A DNA stretch of 64,000 bases from NCBI RefSeq assembly GCF_020564625.1, contig NZ_JAJBZT010000005.1:248001-312000 (forward strand), written 5' to 3'. Below, in pieces: positions 1-8,461 of the stretch (position 1 is its first letter; each line of letters opens with the position of its first letter). The notes beneath the pieces were generated by a model. It ran no database searches. It had not been told where the DNA came from and saw only the letters and a list, made by a program, of their open reading frames with translations. The translations under genes and the position numbers were made by a program. This DNA is from Leeia speluncae. GTDB lineage: Bacteria; Pseudomonadota; Gammaproteobacteria; Burkholderiales; Leeiaceae.

Positions 1-366
1 TTCTGGGCTATACAGTTCCACTTTAAAATCTGTCGCCTGTGGGCTAGGTGCTACAGTAGACAATACTTTTTTCTGCTTACCGTAAATAACTTCCGGCTTC
101 CAGACTTCTTCGCTTCCAACTTGGAACCCAGAATCATCTAACCAGCGTATGCGCCAAGTGAATTGTTGAATTTCGTTATCAGCATTGCTCAGTTCTATCT
201 GAAGCCTCACCAAGCCATCGCGTACAACTTTCTTAATTCCAACAACAGAAACCTCATCCATTTTGCCGAGTTGTTCAATCTTAGAAGCAATTGACTCCGC
301 CATCACCGGCGGCGCACTCAGAATCAGGGTAAAGCAAATTAAACCAACCAACTTAGTAAACTTCAT
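1..366 (-). CDS. YcfL-like (DUF1425) exported protein, C-terminus cut by window edge
   Basis: The reading frame starts at the ATG at 366 and stays open to base 1, giving 122 residues, so the stop lies outside the window. The first ~23 residues form a Sec signal peptide with a signal-peptidase-I-like VMA-ES end; I see no lipobox cysteine, unlike the E. coli YcfL lipoprotein. The remainder (WRIRWLDDSGFQV, then a KV.L..VAPSPQATDFKVELY tail) matches my memory of the DUF1425/YcfL family, which is normally about 125 aa, so only a few residues should be missing. It follows the COG3014 lipoprotein gene by 24 bases on the same strand. In other proteobacteria this pair often precedes the PBP1b activator gene lpoB, which would then lie just left of the window. 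Function of the family is not established. Confidence 0.75.
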   Translation of the reverse strand, partial: MKFTKLVGLICFTLILSAPPVMAESIASKIEQLGKMDEVSVVGIKKVVRDGLVRLQIELSNADNEIQQFTWRIRWLDDSGFQVGSEEVWKPEVIYGKQKKVLSTVAPSPQATDFKVELYSPE

Positions 367-390
367 ATCTCATGCTTTCATTATTAAAAA

Positions 391-1734
391 TTATTTAATT
401 ACGGGTGCATCCGCCACCTCAACAGGGATATCGGTTCTAACCGTCAAGCCATTAGGGAAGCTTACAAAAGTTTTTCCTTGAAATGTTCGCATCGAAATTG
501 CAGCATACTTCCCTGCAACTTCGAAAGGAAAGCTCAAACCATCAACCTGCAATATATGCTTTCCTACTGTAAGTTTTGTTCTAGCAATTCCTACTTTTGC
601 AGGCAATGCTCGCCACATGCGGTCATCAGCCATTTCAGTTGCCATCGCAACAATATTGACAAACAAGCCTGCCAAACTGTCTTGACGCTGCGCCTCTTTA
701 ATCGCAATTCCTTTAGTTATCGCACGGATAGTACTGCGCAGAATAATCGCAGGCATCTCATCCTTGAGTGAACGACGTGACATCGCCTCATAATTGGTAA
801 CCCCATCCACATTGAATGCTTGGCCATCAATGATAATCGATCGAGGTAGAAGCGCCTCTATTTGGTCAGGGATAATGGGGAATGACATTGGCACAGCAAT
901 AAAACCATTTGGCGTATTCACCGGAATTGGGATCGTCTGAGATTTAATAGGAGTAACCTCCCCTGCTTCCACAATAAATAAGGTATCGGTGGCTTTAGGA
1001 TCAGACCTCTTAACTCGCTGATCCAAGCCTTGCAATGCATTTTTGAGACTTTTTACATCAGGACGTAATTCAATTGCTTGCCGATAGCCAGCAGCTGCCA
1101 ATGACGAATCTCCTGACTGCTCGTAAACAAAGCCTGCCAAATAATGTCCAATTGCACTTTGATATCCGTTCCGTAATGAAATTACCTCTGGATTATTCAG
1201 CGTATGGACTGGATAGCCATTTAAGACCATTACATCAGTATTAATATTGTCTGAATTCGATTTAGACTTCAGTTTATCGACTTCTTTTTCACGAAGATCT
1301 GCAATCACGCTTTCTCTTTCGTGTAGTTTCGTTACCTCCGTTCTGGCGCGGTCCCAATCCCCTTGCGCAAGATAGCTCATAGCTAAGCGAGAGGCTAACG
1401 CCACTCGTTCAAAGTCCTTGCCATCGTAAGATCTCACTTTGTCATTAACTAATACAGCCCCTAAGCCTTCAAGTAAGGATTCAGGAGCACTCTTGGCAAC
1501 ATCCTCCCATTTTCTAACTTTTTCATCAGCACTTAGCCAAGCCAAATTGGCACCTGCTTGGTTGCCAGTAATGCGGCGAGCCTCCCCTTCTTCGAGCGAA
1601 GTCAGCAAGTCTTCTGATACGCTCATATCTTTTTCTGCACCAGGAAGACGTGTCTTCCAATCTTTGGTTGGCAGCATATTGGCACAACCCGTCAAGCCCA
1701 GCACGAGAGCTAAAGCTATTGTTGCTTTAATCAT
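391..1734 (-). CDS. COG3014-family lipoprotein
   Basis: This encodes an outer-membrane or periplasmic lipoprotein of about 447 aa. An upstream TTG would add 19 residues, but the ATG at 1734 is preferred: it is preceded by a GGGTGGA ribosome site and immediately gives a lipoprotein signal peptide (MIKATIALALVLGLTGC, lipobox LTGC). The middle contains a helical, TPR-like stretch (SSLAAAGYRQAIELRPD). The C-terminal half is beta-rich, with a segment about an inhibitor-like AMATEMADDRMWRALPAK region conserved in the COG3014 family. COG3014 genes sit beside YcfL and LpoB genes in several proteobacteria, which suggests a role in envelope or peptidoglycan-synthase regulation; that is inference from context, not shown. 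Confidence 0.75.
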   Translation of the reverse strand: MIKATIALALVLGLTGCANMLPTKDWKTRLPGAEKDMSVSEDLLTSLEEGEARRITGNQAGANLAWLSADEKVRKWEDVAKSAPESLLEGLGAVLVNDKVRSYDGKDFERVALASRLAMSYLAQGDWDRARTEVTKLHERESVIADLREKEVDKLKSKSNSDNINTDVMVLNGYPVHTLNNPEVISLRNGYQSAIGHYLAGFVYEQSGDSSLAAAGYRQAIELRPDVKSLKNALQGLDQRVKRSDPKATDTLFIVEAGEVTPIKSQTIPIPVNTPNGFIAVPMSFPIIPDQIEALLPRSIIIDGQAFNVDGVTNYEAMSRRSLKDEMPAIILRSTIRAITKGIAIKEAQRQDSLAGLFVNIVAMATEMADDRMWRALPAKVGIARTKLTVGKHILQVDGLSFPFEVAGKYAAISMRTFQGKTFVSFPNGLTVRTDIPVEVADAPVIK

Positions 1735-1925
1735 TTTTAATATCCACCCTGATACGATTTTAACTGTTTGTTTTCCGTCGATTATTTGCAATAAATAATG
1801 AATTGTTTTTAATCTTGGTCAAATTTTGTATTCTTTTACAAACAATCTCATCAATGCCATTGTACTTAACGCCTATATATGTCGCAAGCATTAACAATTA
1901 GGCAACACATATCACACAGACCGTA

Positions 1926-1934
1926 TGCTAAAAT
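1926..1934 (+). promoter_or_regulatory. Extended -10 promoter that would give a leaderless transcript
   Basis: TGCTAAAAT is a TGn-extended -10 element whose last base is 7 nt before the ATG at 1942, so the predicted transcription start falls on or next to the start codon. No Shine-Dalgarno sequence is visible before that ATG. Confidence 0.5.
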
Positions 1935-1941
1935 AGTTAGC

Positions 1942-2577
1942 ATGAAAACTATCACGCATTTATGTTTGATTCGGCATGGTGAAACGCCATGGAATGTAGA
2001 ACGTCGATTGCAAGGGCATTTAGATATACCCTTGAATGAGACAGGGCTTTCGCAAGCAGAACAGGTCGCCGAACACCTGCCAGATCTTCCCTACACTGCG
2101 CTTTACGCGAGTGACCTGACCCGCACACGCCAAACGGCTGCACCTTTAGCAAAGAAAACCGGGTTGTTACCTATCGTGACTTCGCGCTTACGGGAAAGGC
2201 ACTACGGCATTTTACAGGGGCTAAACCCCGAAGAAATGCTGTCTCAGTACCCGGAAGAAACCGCGCATTACGATGCAAGAACGCCATCGTTTGATGCTGT
2301 TAATGGTGAGTCTTTACAATCGTTGCATGATCGAATCACGGTATTAATGGATCGACTTGCCAAGCAGCATCGAGGCGAATACATTATTCTAGTGACACAT
2401 GGGGGCGTATTGGATATTGTGCATCGCTGGATTAATCAGCAGCCACTTGATACCCAACGTGAGTTTCCTATCCCCAATGCCGCCTATAATTGGATTAGCC
2501 ATAATGATGAAGATGGCTGGAAAATTGAAGCTTGGGCAGATCGATCTCACTTAGCCAATACATTAGACGAACTATGA
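1942..2577 (+). CDS. Histidine phosphatase / phosphoglycerate-mutase-like protein
   Basis: A 211-aa cytosolic enzyme of the histidine phosphatase (phosphoglycerate mutase-like) superfamily. The catalytic motif LIRHGETPWN is at residues 9-18, with the phospho-accepting histidine at 12. Family landmarks that follow are the R.LQGHLDIPLN.TG segment, the SDLTRTRQTA arginine motif, RLRERHYG with the acidic residue region, and the C-terminal VTHGG histidine. An in-frame ATG at 1879 exists, but the ATG at 1942 directly gives the canonical N-terminus. The gene overlaps the next one by ATGA. The substrate cannot be told from sequence: cobalamin-pathway phosphatase, 2,3-bisphosphoglycerate-independent mutase-like and broad phosphatase roles are all possible. 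Translation may be leaderless. Confidence 0.88.
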   Translation: MKTITHLCLIRHGETPWNVERRLQGHLDIPLNETGLSQAEQVAEHLPDLPYTALYASDLTRTRQTAAPLAKKTGLLPIVTSRLRERHYGILQGLNPEEMLSQYPEETAHYDARTPSFDAVNGESLQSLHDRITVLMDRLAKQHRGEYIILVTHGGVLDIVHRWINQQPLDTQREFPIPNAAYNWISHNDEDGWKIEAWADRSHLANTLDEL

Positions 2578-2753
2578 ATCCATTAGACAATCTTCCACCT
2601 GAAGCGCCCGAACCACCAGCAGAGGGAGAATGTTGCGATAGCGGCTGTGAAGATTGTGTGTTGGATCGATATCAGGCGGCTTTACGGCAATACAGAGAAG
2701 AACTAGCCATGTGGCAAGCACTTCAAGAAGAAGATAACCCTCCTAACACTTAG
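2574..2753 (+). CDS. Small cysteine-rich oxidoreductase-like domain protein
   Basis: A 59-aa protein whose ATG overlaps the phosphatase stop codon (ATGA), implying translational coupling. The core CCDSGCEDCVLDRYQ near residues 20-34, followed by a W-containing helix, matches the short oxidoreductase-like, N-terminal family (PF09791), common as a free-standing ORF in betaproteobacteria. Four cysteines packed within nine residues suggest a metal site or redox role, but no function is known. A longer in-frame start at 2532 is rejected because it would overlap the upstream gene by 46 bases. Confidence 0.8.
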   Translation: MNPLDNLPPEAPEPPAEGECCDSGCEDCVLDRYQAALRQYREELAMWQALQEEDNPPNT

Positions 2754-2780
2754 TTGATCATTGTGACCGCTACCCCTCGC

Positions 2781-4127
2781 ATGAATTGGCAGCAACTGCT
2801 GTCTACTACCCGATTTCGCATAGCAGATGGCAAAGCCGTGCCAACCGTCTCTCCTGCAACCGCAGAAGGGGCTTCCGGGTTACGCTCGGACTTTCACATT
2901 GATCATGATCGTGTAGTCTTTAGTAGCGCTTTTAGACGCTTGGGGCGAAAAACCCAGGTTCATCCTTTGGCTTCTCATGATCATACGCACAACCGCCTGA
3001 CGCACAGTGTTGAAGTATCGTCTGTTGGCCGATCGTTAGGAAACCGCGTGGGCGCAGCGCTTGATCAGCATGGCTTGCTTCCTGCAGGATTCACCCCATT
3101 TGATATTGGCGCCATTGTGCAAGTCGCTTGCCTCGCGCACGATATTGGCAACCCTCCTTTTGGCCATACTGGCGAAGATGCTTTACGTGTCTGGTTTAGA
3201 GATCCGGCACAAGCGCATTTTCTAGCAGGACTAACCCCTGCCGAAACCTTGGATGTGCAAACCTATGAAGGCAATGCACATGGCTTCCGAATGGTTGCGG
3301 CGCTGGAAATGTATGAAAAAGATGGCGGCATGCGTTTAACTGCCGCCGCATTGGGTGCGTTAATGAAATATCCGTGGACGGTAGATGTTTCGCCGAAACC
3401 GGGAAAGTTTAATTTATACCAGTCAGAACTCCCCTACTTTGAGGCGGTTGCAGAATCACTTGGCTTACCTGAACTGTCAACTAATCGCTGGGCAAGACAT
3501 CCCTTGTCTTATCTGATGGAAGCAGCAGACGATATTTGTTATGCCATCCTCGATTTAGAAGATGCAGTGGAAATTGGCATCCTGGATGTGCATGAGTTTG
3601 AGCGTTTGCTAACCCCGTTAGCGGGCTTGGATGATCGTGTTTGGCGAACCACAGACCCTCGGCAAAAATGCGCCTTATTGCGCGGTACAGTGGTGGGTAA
3701 ATGCGTAACGGCGTTGGCAGACCGCTTTATGGCACATCATGATTCTCTAATGCATGGCCAATTTGCAGGTAAAGATTTATTGGCTGTCTGCCCTGAAGAA
3801 ATCAACCACCCGCTATTGGCGGCAAAAGACTTGGCTAGCCGCAAAGTTTACCGTCACCGTAGCAAGGTAGTGACGGAAGTAGCTGCCTACCCATGTATGG
3901 CGACGATCTTGAATGTATTGATTCCCGGCGTGCATACATTGGTGACAAAAGGGGAACACGCTATGTCGACCAAAGAGAAGATTCAACTCTCCTTACTTGA
4001 TCGACCTCTCCCCGTGCAAGAAGGCCTATATGCCTGCTATATGACAGTATTAGATTACGTTGGCAGCATGACGGATAACGCGGCCGCAGGCTTAGCCAGA
4101 GAAGTTTCTGGTGTCGGCATTATCTAG
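2781..4127 (+). CDS. dgt: Deoxyguanosinetriphosphate triphosphohydrolase-like protein
   Basis: A 448-aa HD-domain dNTP triphosphohydrolase, expected to cleave dNTPs to nucleoside and tripolyphosphate in the cytosol. The N-terminus (MNWQQLLSTTRFR) is characteristic of the family. The metal-binding HD elements are visible as RLTHSVEVSSVGRSLG, then CLAHDIGNPPFGHTGE, and a later LMEAADDICYAILDLEDA helix with a conserved aspartate. Frames opening at a TTG or GTG just upstream (2754 onward) are possible, but the ATG at 2781 gives the family N-terminus. It is the last gene of a three-gene run (phosphatase, small Cys protein, dgt), with 27 bases between genes, and ends before a bidirectional hairpin terminator. 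Nucleotide preference cannot be read from sequence. Confidence 0.93.
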   Translation: MNWQQLLSTTRFRIADGKAVPTVSPATAEGASGLRSDFHIDHDRVVFSSAFRRLGRKTQVHPLASHDHTHNRLTHSVEVSSVGRSLGNRVGAALDQHGLLPAGFTPFDIGAIVQVACLAHDIGNPPFGHTGEDALRVWFRDPAQAHFLAGLTPAETLDVQTYEGNAHGFRMVAALEMYEKDGGMRLTAAALGALMKYPWTVDVSPKPGKFNLYQSELPYFEAVAESLGLPELSTNRWARHPLSYLMEAADDICYAILDLEDAVEIGILDVHEFERLLTPLAGLDDRVWRTTDPRQKCALLRGTVVGKCVTALADRFMAHHDSLMHGQFAGKDLLAVCPEEINHPLLAAKDLASRKVYRHRSKVVTEVAAYPCMATILNVLIPGVHTLVTKGEHAMSTKEKIQLSLLDRPLPVQEGLYACYMTVLDYVGSMTDNAAAGLAREVSGVGII

Positions 4128-4151
4128 TTGCTAGCGGCACAAAGAAATGAC

Positions 4152-4188
4152 AAAGGCGGATTAGCTCATGCGAACCCGCCTTTTTTGG
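4152..4188. terminator. Rho-independent terminator between convergent dgt and kup
   Basis: AAAGGCGG and CCGCCTTTTTTGG form a GC-rich stem with a T-run on the plus strand, 25 bases after the dgt stop. kup converges from the other side and ends 3 bases beyond; on its strand the T-run is weaker. Confidence 0.75.
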
Positions 4189-4190
4189 TT

Positions 4191-6059
4191 TTATAGCACG
4201 ATTTGAGACCCTAATTCGACAACTCTGTTTGGCGGTAAGCCGAAATAATCTGCCGCGCTACCAGCATTACGGAACATCCCCATAAATAGCTTGGCACGCC
4301 AACTTCTCCAGCCCATGCCGACCTGCTTCACTAGTGTTTCTCTGCCTAAGAAGAAAGACGTATCCATTTCGTCTAACATCAACTCTTTGAGCCCTGCCGT
4401 TGCTAATGCCTGTGGTAATAGTGGTTGATCCATAAACCCAAAACTGACCCTGACTTGCCAAAACTGATCATTAATACGCTTCACATGCACACATGATTCT
4501 GGTGGCACATAAGGGGCATCCACCGTGTCTACCGTCATGATGATGACTCGCTCATGTAGGCTTTTATAATGCTTTAAGCTATGCAGCAAAGCATGTGGGG
4601 TGCGATCGGGATTGCTCGTCATAAAGACAGCCGTACCTGAAACCGTTGGTGCGGCTTCACCAATGCTTTCGACAAAGCTAATTAGCGGCATGGTATCGCT
4701 CTCTCTGTGTTGGTTCAGCAACGCTCTACCTTTAAACCAGGTCGTCATCACCACAAAAATCACCAACCCAAGTGCTAGCGGGAACCATCCACCTTGAAAC
4801 ATTTTGGTTAAGTTAGCGCTGAAGTAAGCCATATCAACCAATAGAAAGAGCCCGGCCACTACTGCCACTTTTGCTCGCGACCATCCCCACAGTTTTCTCA
4901 CCACCACAGCCGCGAGAATCGTTGTAATCGCCATCGTGCCGGTCACCGCAATACCATACGCAGCCGCCAAACTAGAAGAGGAGCGGAAACTAACCACTAG
5001 AATGGCGACCGCCACCATCAACGACCAATTAATCGCAGGGACATAGACTTGCCCCGCTTCTTGGCTAGAGGTGTGCAGAATATTCATCCTTGGCAAATAA
5101 CCTAACTGTATCGCCTGTTGCGTCACCGAGTACGCACCCGAAATCACCGCCTGCGAGGCAATAATGGTCGCCATCGTTGCCAAGATCACCAAAGGTAAAA
5201 CCGCCCAGTTTGGCACCATTAAATAAAATGGATTTTCAATAGCACTTGGATTGGCAATTAGCAAAGCCCCCTGCCCAAAGTAATTTAGTACCAGCCCAGG
5301 AAGGACAATGCCAAACCAGCCAATCTGAATGGGGCGACGTCCAAAATGCCCCATGTCGGCGTACAGCGCTTCACCACCAGTTAATGCCAGTACCGTTGCC
5401 GCTAGCGCAAAAAAACCGATGATTGGTTGATTCACAAAAAACTGCACCGCATAGATTGGGTTTAGCGCTTTCAGTACCACAGGGAACTGATAAATATGCC
5501 ATAGCCCAAGTCCTGCTAGCGTAACAAACCACGCAATGATGATCGGCCCGAAAAACATACCCACTTTTGCCGTGCCATATTTTTGAACAACAAATAAACT
5601 CACCAAAATAACAAGTGCAATGGGGACGATGTAACGATCTAAAGACGACGAAACAATCCCTAACCCTTCTACGGCAGATAGCACCGAGATGGCAGGCGTT
5701 AAGACACTATCCCCATAAAATAATGCCGCACCGATTAAGCCCAACACCATCAGGGTGCCAGTTAGCTTTGCATTGGGAATAGCATGACGGACTTGCGCCA
5801 TGAGCGCCATAATACCGCCTTCCCCATGGTTATCTGCCCGCATAATAAAGAGGACATACTTTAGGCTAACCACCACCATTAACGACCAAAAAATCAGCGA
5901 TAAGATGCCAAGAATATTGTCAGCCGTCATCGGCACAGGGTGGTGGCCACCCGCAAAAATTTCTTTCATTGTATATAACGGACTGGTACCAATATCACCA
6001 TAGACAACGCCGAGCGCCGCCAGCGTAAGCGCCGCTGTCCGGCCTTTCGCAGTAGACAT
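4191..6059 (-). CDS. kup: Low-affinity potassium transporter Kup
   Basis: A 622-aa inner-membrane K+ uptake protein, matching the family length. The diagnostic N-terminal signature GVVYGDIGTSPLYT occurs at residues ~17-30. About twelve hydrophobic segments follow, and the last ~170 residues form the cytosolic C-terminal domain. The start ATG has a good AGGAG site 8 bases upstream. The gene lies 56 bases after a KdpE-type regulator and a KdpD-type kinase on the same strand, so all three probably form one operon. This suggests that the kinase pair controls Kup in this organism rather than KdpFABC. No missing conserved segment was noticed. Confidence 0.96.
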   Translation of the reverse strand: MSTAKGRTAALTLAALGVVYGDIGTSPLYTMKEIFAGGHHPVPMTADNILGILSLIFWSLMVVVSLKYVLFIMRADNHGEGGIMALMAQVRHAIPNAKLTGTLMVLGLIGAALFYGDSVLTPAISVLSAVEGLGIVSSSLDRYIVPIALVILVSLFVVQKYGTAKVGMFFGPIIIAWFVTLAGLGLWHIYQFPVVLKALNPIYAVQFFVNQPIIGFFALAATVLALTGGEALYADMGHFGRRPIQIGWFGIVLPGLVLNYFGQGALLIANPSAIENPFYLMVPNWAVLPLVILATMATIIASQAVISGAYSVTQQAIQLGYLPRMNILHTSSQEAGQVYVPAINWSLMVAVAILVVSFRSSSSLAAAYGIAVTGTMAITTILAAVVVRKLWGWSRAKVAVVAGLFLLVDMAYFSANLTKMFQGGWFPLALGLVIFVVMTTWFKGRALLNQHRESDTMPLISFVESIGEAAPTVSGTAVFMTSNPDRTPHALLHSLKHYKSLHERVIIMTVDTVDAPYVPPESCVHVKRINDQFWQVRVSFGFMDQPLLPQALATAGLKELMLDEMDTSFFLGRETLVKQVGMGWRSWRAKLFMGMFRNAGSAADYFGLPPNRVVELGSQIVL

Positions 6060-6114
6060 GTTATTGCTCCTAATTTAGTAAAAGTATCGAGCGAGGAAGA
6101 AGGTAGAAATAAAA

Positions 6115-6798
6115 TTACCCGGGGTGAAACCGGTATCCAATACCGGTTTCAGTCAAGAAATGTTTGGGCTGAGTAGGATCGACTTCTAATTTCTGGCGAA
6201 GCCGGCTTAGATAGATTCGAAGATAGTGACCGCTTTCTGCATGATTTGGCCCCCATACCGCCTGCATCAAGAAGCGGTGTGTCAGCACTTTATTTGGGTT
6301 CGCCACTAAGGTTTGCAATAAACGATATTCAATTGGGGTGAGATGGACTTCTCCACCTTGAAAAGAGACTAGTCTTAAGGCCAAATCCACTACTACCTCA
6401 CCGAATTGGTGTCGAGGTGTATTTTCCCCACCGCCCACACTGCGGCGTAGCAGCGCCCTTACCCTTGCTAACAACTCACCCACACCAAATGGCTTGGTTA
6501 AATAGTCGTCTGCCCCTGCATCGAGGGCCGCAATTTTGTCTGATTCATCTGTTCGGGCAGATAACACCAGCACCGGATGTTGTGACCATCCACGAAAATC
6601 TTCAATGAGAGAAATGCCATCCCGATCAGGCAAACCCAAATCGACAATTAGCAAGTCTGGTTTTCTGGTTGCCGCCTCAATTAGCCCTCTGCTGGCCGAG
6701 TCCGCCTCTTGAACACGATAACCTTCAGACTCCAAAGAGATACGAACAAATCGTCTAATTTGTGGATCATCTTCGATCAGGACAATTAATTGTTCCAT
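6115..6798 (-). CDS. kdpE: KdpE-family response regulator
   Basis: A 227-aa OmpR/PhoB-type regulator. The receiver domain covers ~1-115, with the acidic pocket ED at 9-10, phospho-acceptor Asp53 (LLIVDLGLPDRDG) and the conserved lysine in YLTKPFGVGELLARV. The C-terminal winged helix (~130-225) contains LTPIEYRLLQTLVANPNKVLTHRFLMQAVWG, typical of KdpE. Two consecutive ATGs are possible (6801 and 6798); the second is better spaced from the AGGAG site that overlaps the kinase stop codon. It lies 9 bases after the kdpD-like gene and 56 before kup. No kdpFABC genes are in the window, so its target here may be kup itself. Confidence 0.9.
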   Translation of the reverse strand: MEQLIVLIEDDPQIRRFVRISLESEGYRVQEADSASRGLIEAATRKPDLLIVDLGLPDRDGISLIEDFRGWSQHPVLVLSARTDESDKIAALDAGADDYLTKPFGVGELLARVRALLRRSVGGGENTPRHQFGEVVVDLALRLVSFQGGEVHLTPIEYRLLQTLVANPNKVLTHRFLMQAVWGPNHAESGHYLRIYLSRLRQKLEVDPTQPKHFLTETGIGYRFHPG

Positions 6799-6807
6799 CA
6801 TTTACTC

Positions 6808-8325
6808 CTAATCCACTTCTTCTAACAACAATTGCGGTGCATTTCCTTTTGGCAGAGTGATTGTCACTACCGCACCGGCCACTTCCTGATTGGAATCAAG
6901 GTGATTTGCAGCCTGAATATCGCCGCCATGCGCAGCCATAATTGCACTCGCAATCGCCAATCCCAACCCAATGCCAGGTGTGACGGACTCGGCATGTCCA
7001 CGTTCAAAAAGGAGAAATAAACTATTTAATTTGTCTGCAGGAAACCCTGGGCCAATATCTTTTACACTTAACCAAACTCGTGCTTCATCCGCCCCAATTT
7101 GCACAGCGATACTTGCATCAGGATGTGCATATTTCACTGCATTTTCCAGTAAATTGCCCACCACACGTTCAATCATGACGGCATCAAACTCTACCAGAGG
7201 CATGTCATCTTGCATCTCGATGGTTAAGCGATTCGGCGCTAATGCGCCCCCCAGCAATTGTGCAGCGCTGTACACCACCTCATCCAAAAACTGCCATTCT
7301 TTGTGCAACGTTACCGCACCAGCCTGTAGCTTCGCCATATCTAACAAATTAGTCACCATATGGCCAATTGCACGGCTTTGTTGCTGCATAGATAAAATTA
7401 ACGCTTCTTTATCTTCCGCGGTTTTCTCTTTGTGCATAGCCAATGTATCCGCGATGCCAACCAGTGCCGTCAGCGGCGTGCGTAAATCATGCGAGAGCGC
7501 TGATAGCAAAGAGCTTCTTAAACGCTCTGAATGTACAGCGACCCGAGATGCACTTTCAGATACTTCCAACTGTAAACGAGCCAAGGTAGTTGCTAATAAA
7601 GAGGTCACCGTTTGAAGTAGTGCACGATGAACTAGCGGCCAACTGCCATGCTGCTTTTCTGCCATCACTACCAGCACACCGACACTCTCTTCTCGCGTAC
7701 CGATCGGCAGTAGCATTGCCGTGCCAGAAACAGAATGTAATCCACCCGTTTCCACCACAGACCCATGCTGCATGGTGGCATTTAAAATAGAGATATCTAC
7801 CTGATCTGAAATATCGCTCACAGCGTTGAGGGGTAAGTAGAACTTAACTACCAGCCCAATTTGATCATTAAACCGTCTCACCTCTTGGCAAGCATCGACC
7901 ACATTCGTCACCCCGGCTAACGCTTCCGCCAGAACATAGAGTTGCTTAGATTGCTGGGCACCATCGGCATTCAGTGCCACTTGGGCTTTTAGATTAGCCG
8001 TTAAGCCAGCAATGAGCCCACCGGTAATCATCATGACGAGAAAGGTAATGAGATATTGCGCATCAGCAACTGCAAAGGAAAAATGCGGCGGTACAAAAAA
8101 GAAATCAAACATGCCCACAGACAGCACCACCGAGAGAAATACGGCGAAGCGATTCACCAATGTCGCTAATACCACCACATTCAACAGATACAGCATTACG
8201 GTATTCGCCTGATCCACCCACGGGTGCAATAGGTATCCGGTAAATGTCGTGAGCGACGTTGCCAATATTGCCCAAAAGGCATGTGGCAGCTGTCTTAGTC
8301 GTAAGAGATAGGCTTGAGTATCCAT
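6808..8325 (-). CDS. kdpD: Short KdpD-type sensor histidine kinase
   Basis: A 505-aa inner-membrane kinase. Residues ~15-110 hold four hydrophobic segments of the KdpD-specific DUF4118 sensor region, including the KdpD-like phrase FDFFFVPPHFSF near 73-83. A GAF-like region follows (~130-250). The HisKA domain has ALSHDLRTPL with phospho-accepting His279, and the ATPase domain has NLLENAVKY, GPGFP and GIGLGLAIA. Canonical KdpD (~890 aa) carries an N-terminal KdpD/Walker and universal-stress domain of ~370 residues that is absent here. The gene starts with a normal ATG and its first residues run straight into the membrane segments, so this is a short-form kinase, not a decay product. It is cotranscribed with kdpE and probably kup. 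Confidence 0.88.
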   Translation of the reverse strand: MDTQAYLLRLRQLPHAFWAILATSLTTFTGYLLHPWVDQANTVMLYLLNVVVLATLVNRFAVFLSVVLSVGMFDFFFVPPHFSFAVADAQYLITFLVMMITGGLIAGLTANLKAQVALNADGAQQSKQLYVLAEALAGVTNVVDACQEVRRFNDQIGLVVKFYLPLNAVSDISDQVDISILNATMQHGSVVETGGLHSVSGTAMLLPIGTREESVGVLVVMAEKQHGSWPLVHRALLQTVTSLLATTLARLQLEVSESASRVAVHSERLRSSLLSALSHDLRTPLTALVGIADTLAMHKEKTAEDKEALILSMQQQSRAIGHMVTNLLDMAKLQAGAVTLHKEWQFLDEVVYSAAQLLGGALAPNRLTIEMQDDMPLVEFDAVMIERVVGNLLENAVKYAHPDASIAVQIGADEARVWLSVKDIGPGFPADKLNSLFLLFERGHAESVTPGIGLGLAIASAIMAAHGGDIQAANHLDSNQEVAGAVVTITLPKGNAPQLLLEEVD

Positions 8326-8461
8326 GCCGATAAGATAACTCGTTCAGTGCAAAAAAGTTACTAAGATGTGATTGCCACGTATAAATAAAGTGTAAATATG
8401 ATTCGACAATCATCTTAATACAAAGTATCTTTACATAAAGACACTTTTCTAATTCGCCATC

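Noticed and set aside
6971-7615. A 214-codon frame on the plus strand opposite the kdpD-like gene
   Set aside because: It is antisense to a well-conserved kinase, has no ribosome site and its product looks random (Ser/Ala/Cys-rich).
6808-8325. The kdpD-like gene as a truncated pseudogene
   Set aside because: It starts cleanly, keeps all sensor, HisKA and ATPase motifs and is in an intact operon; short KdpD forms exist.
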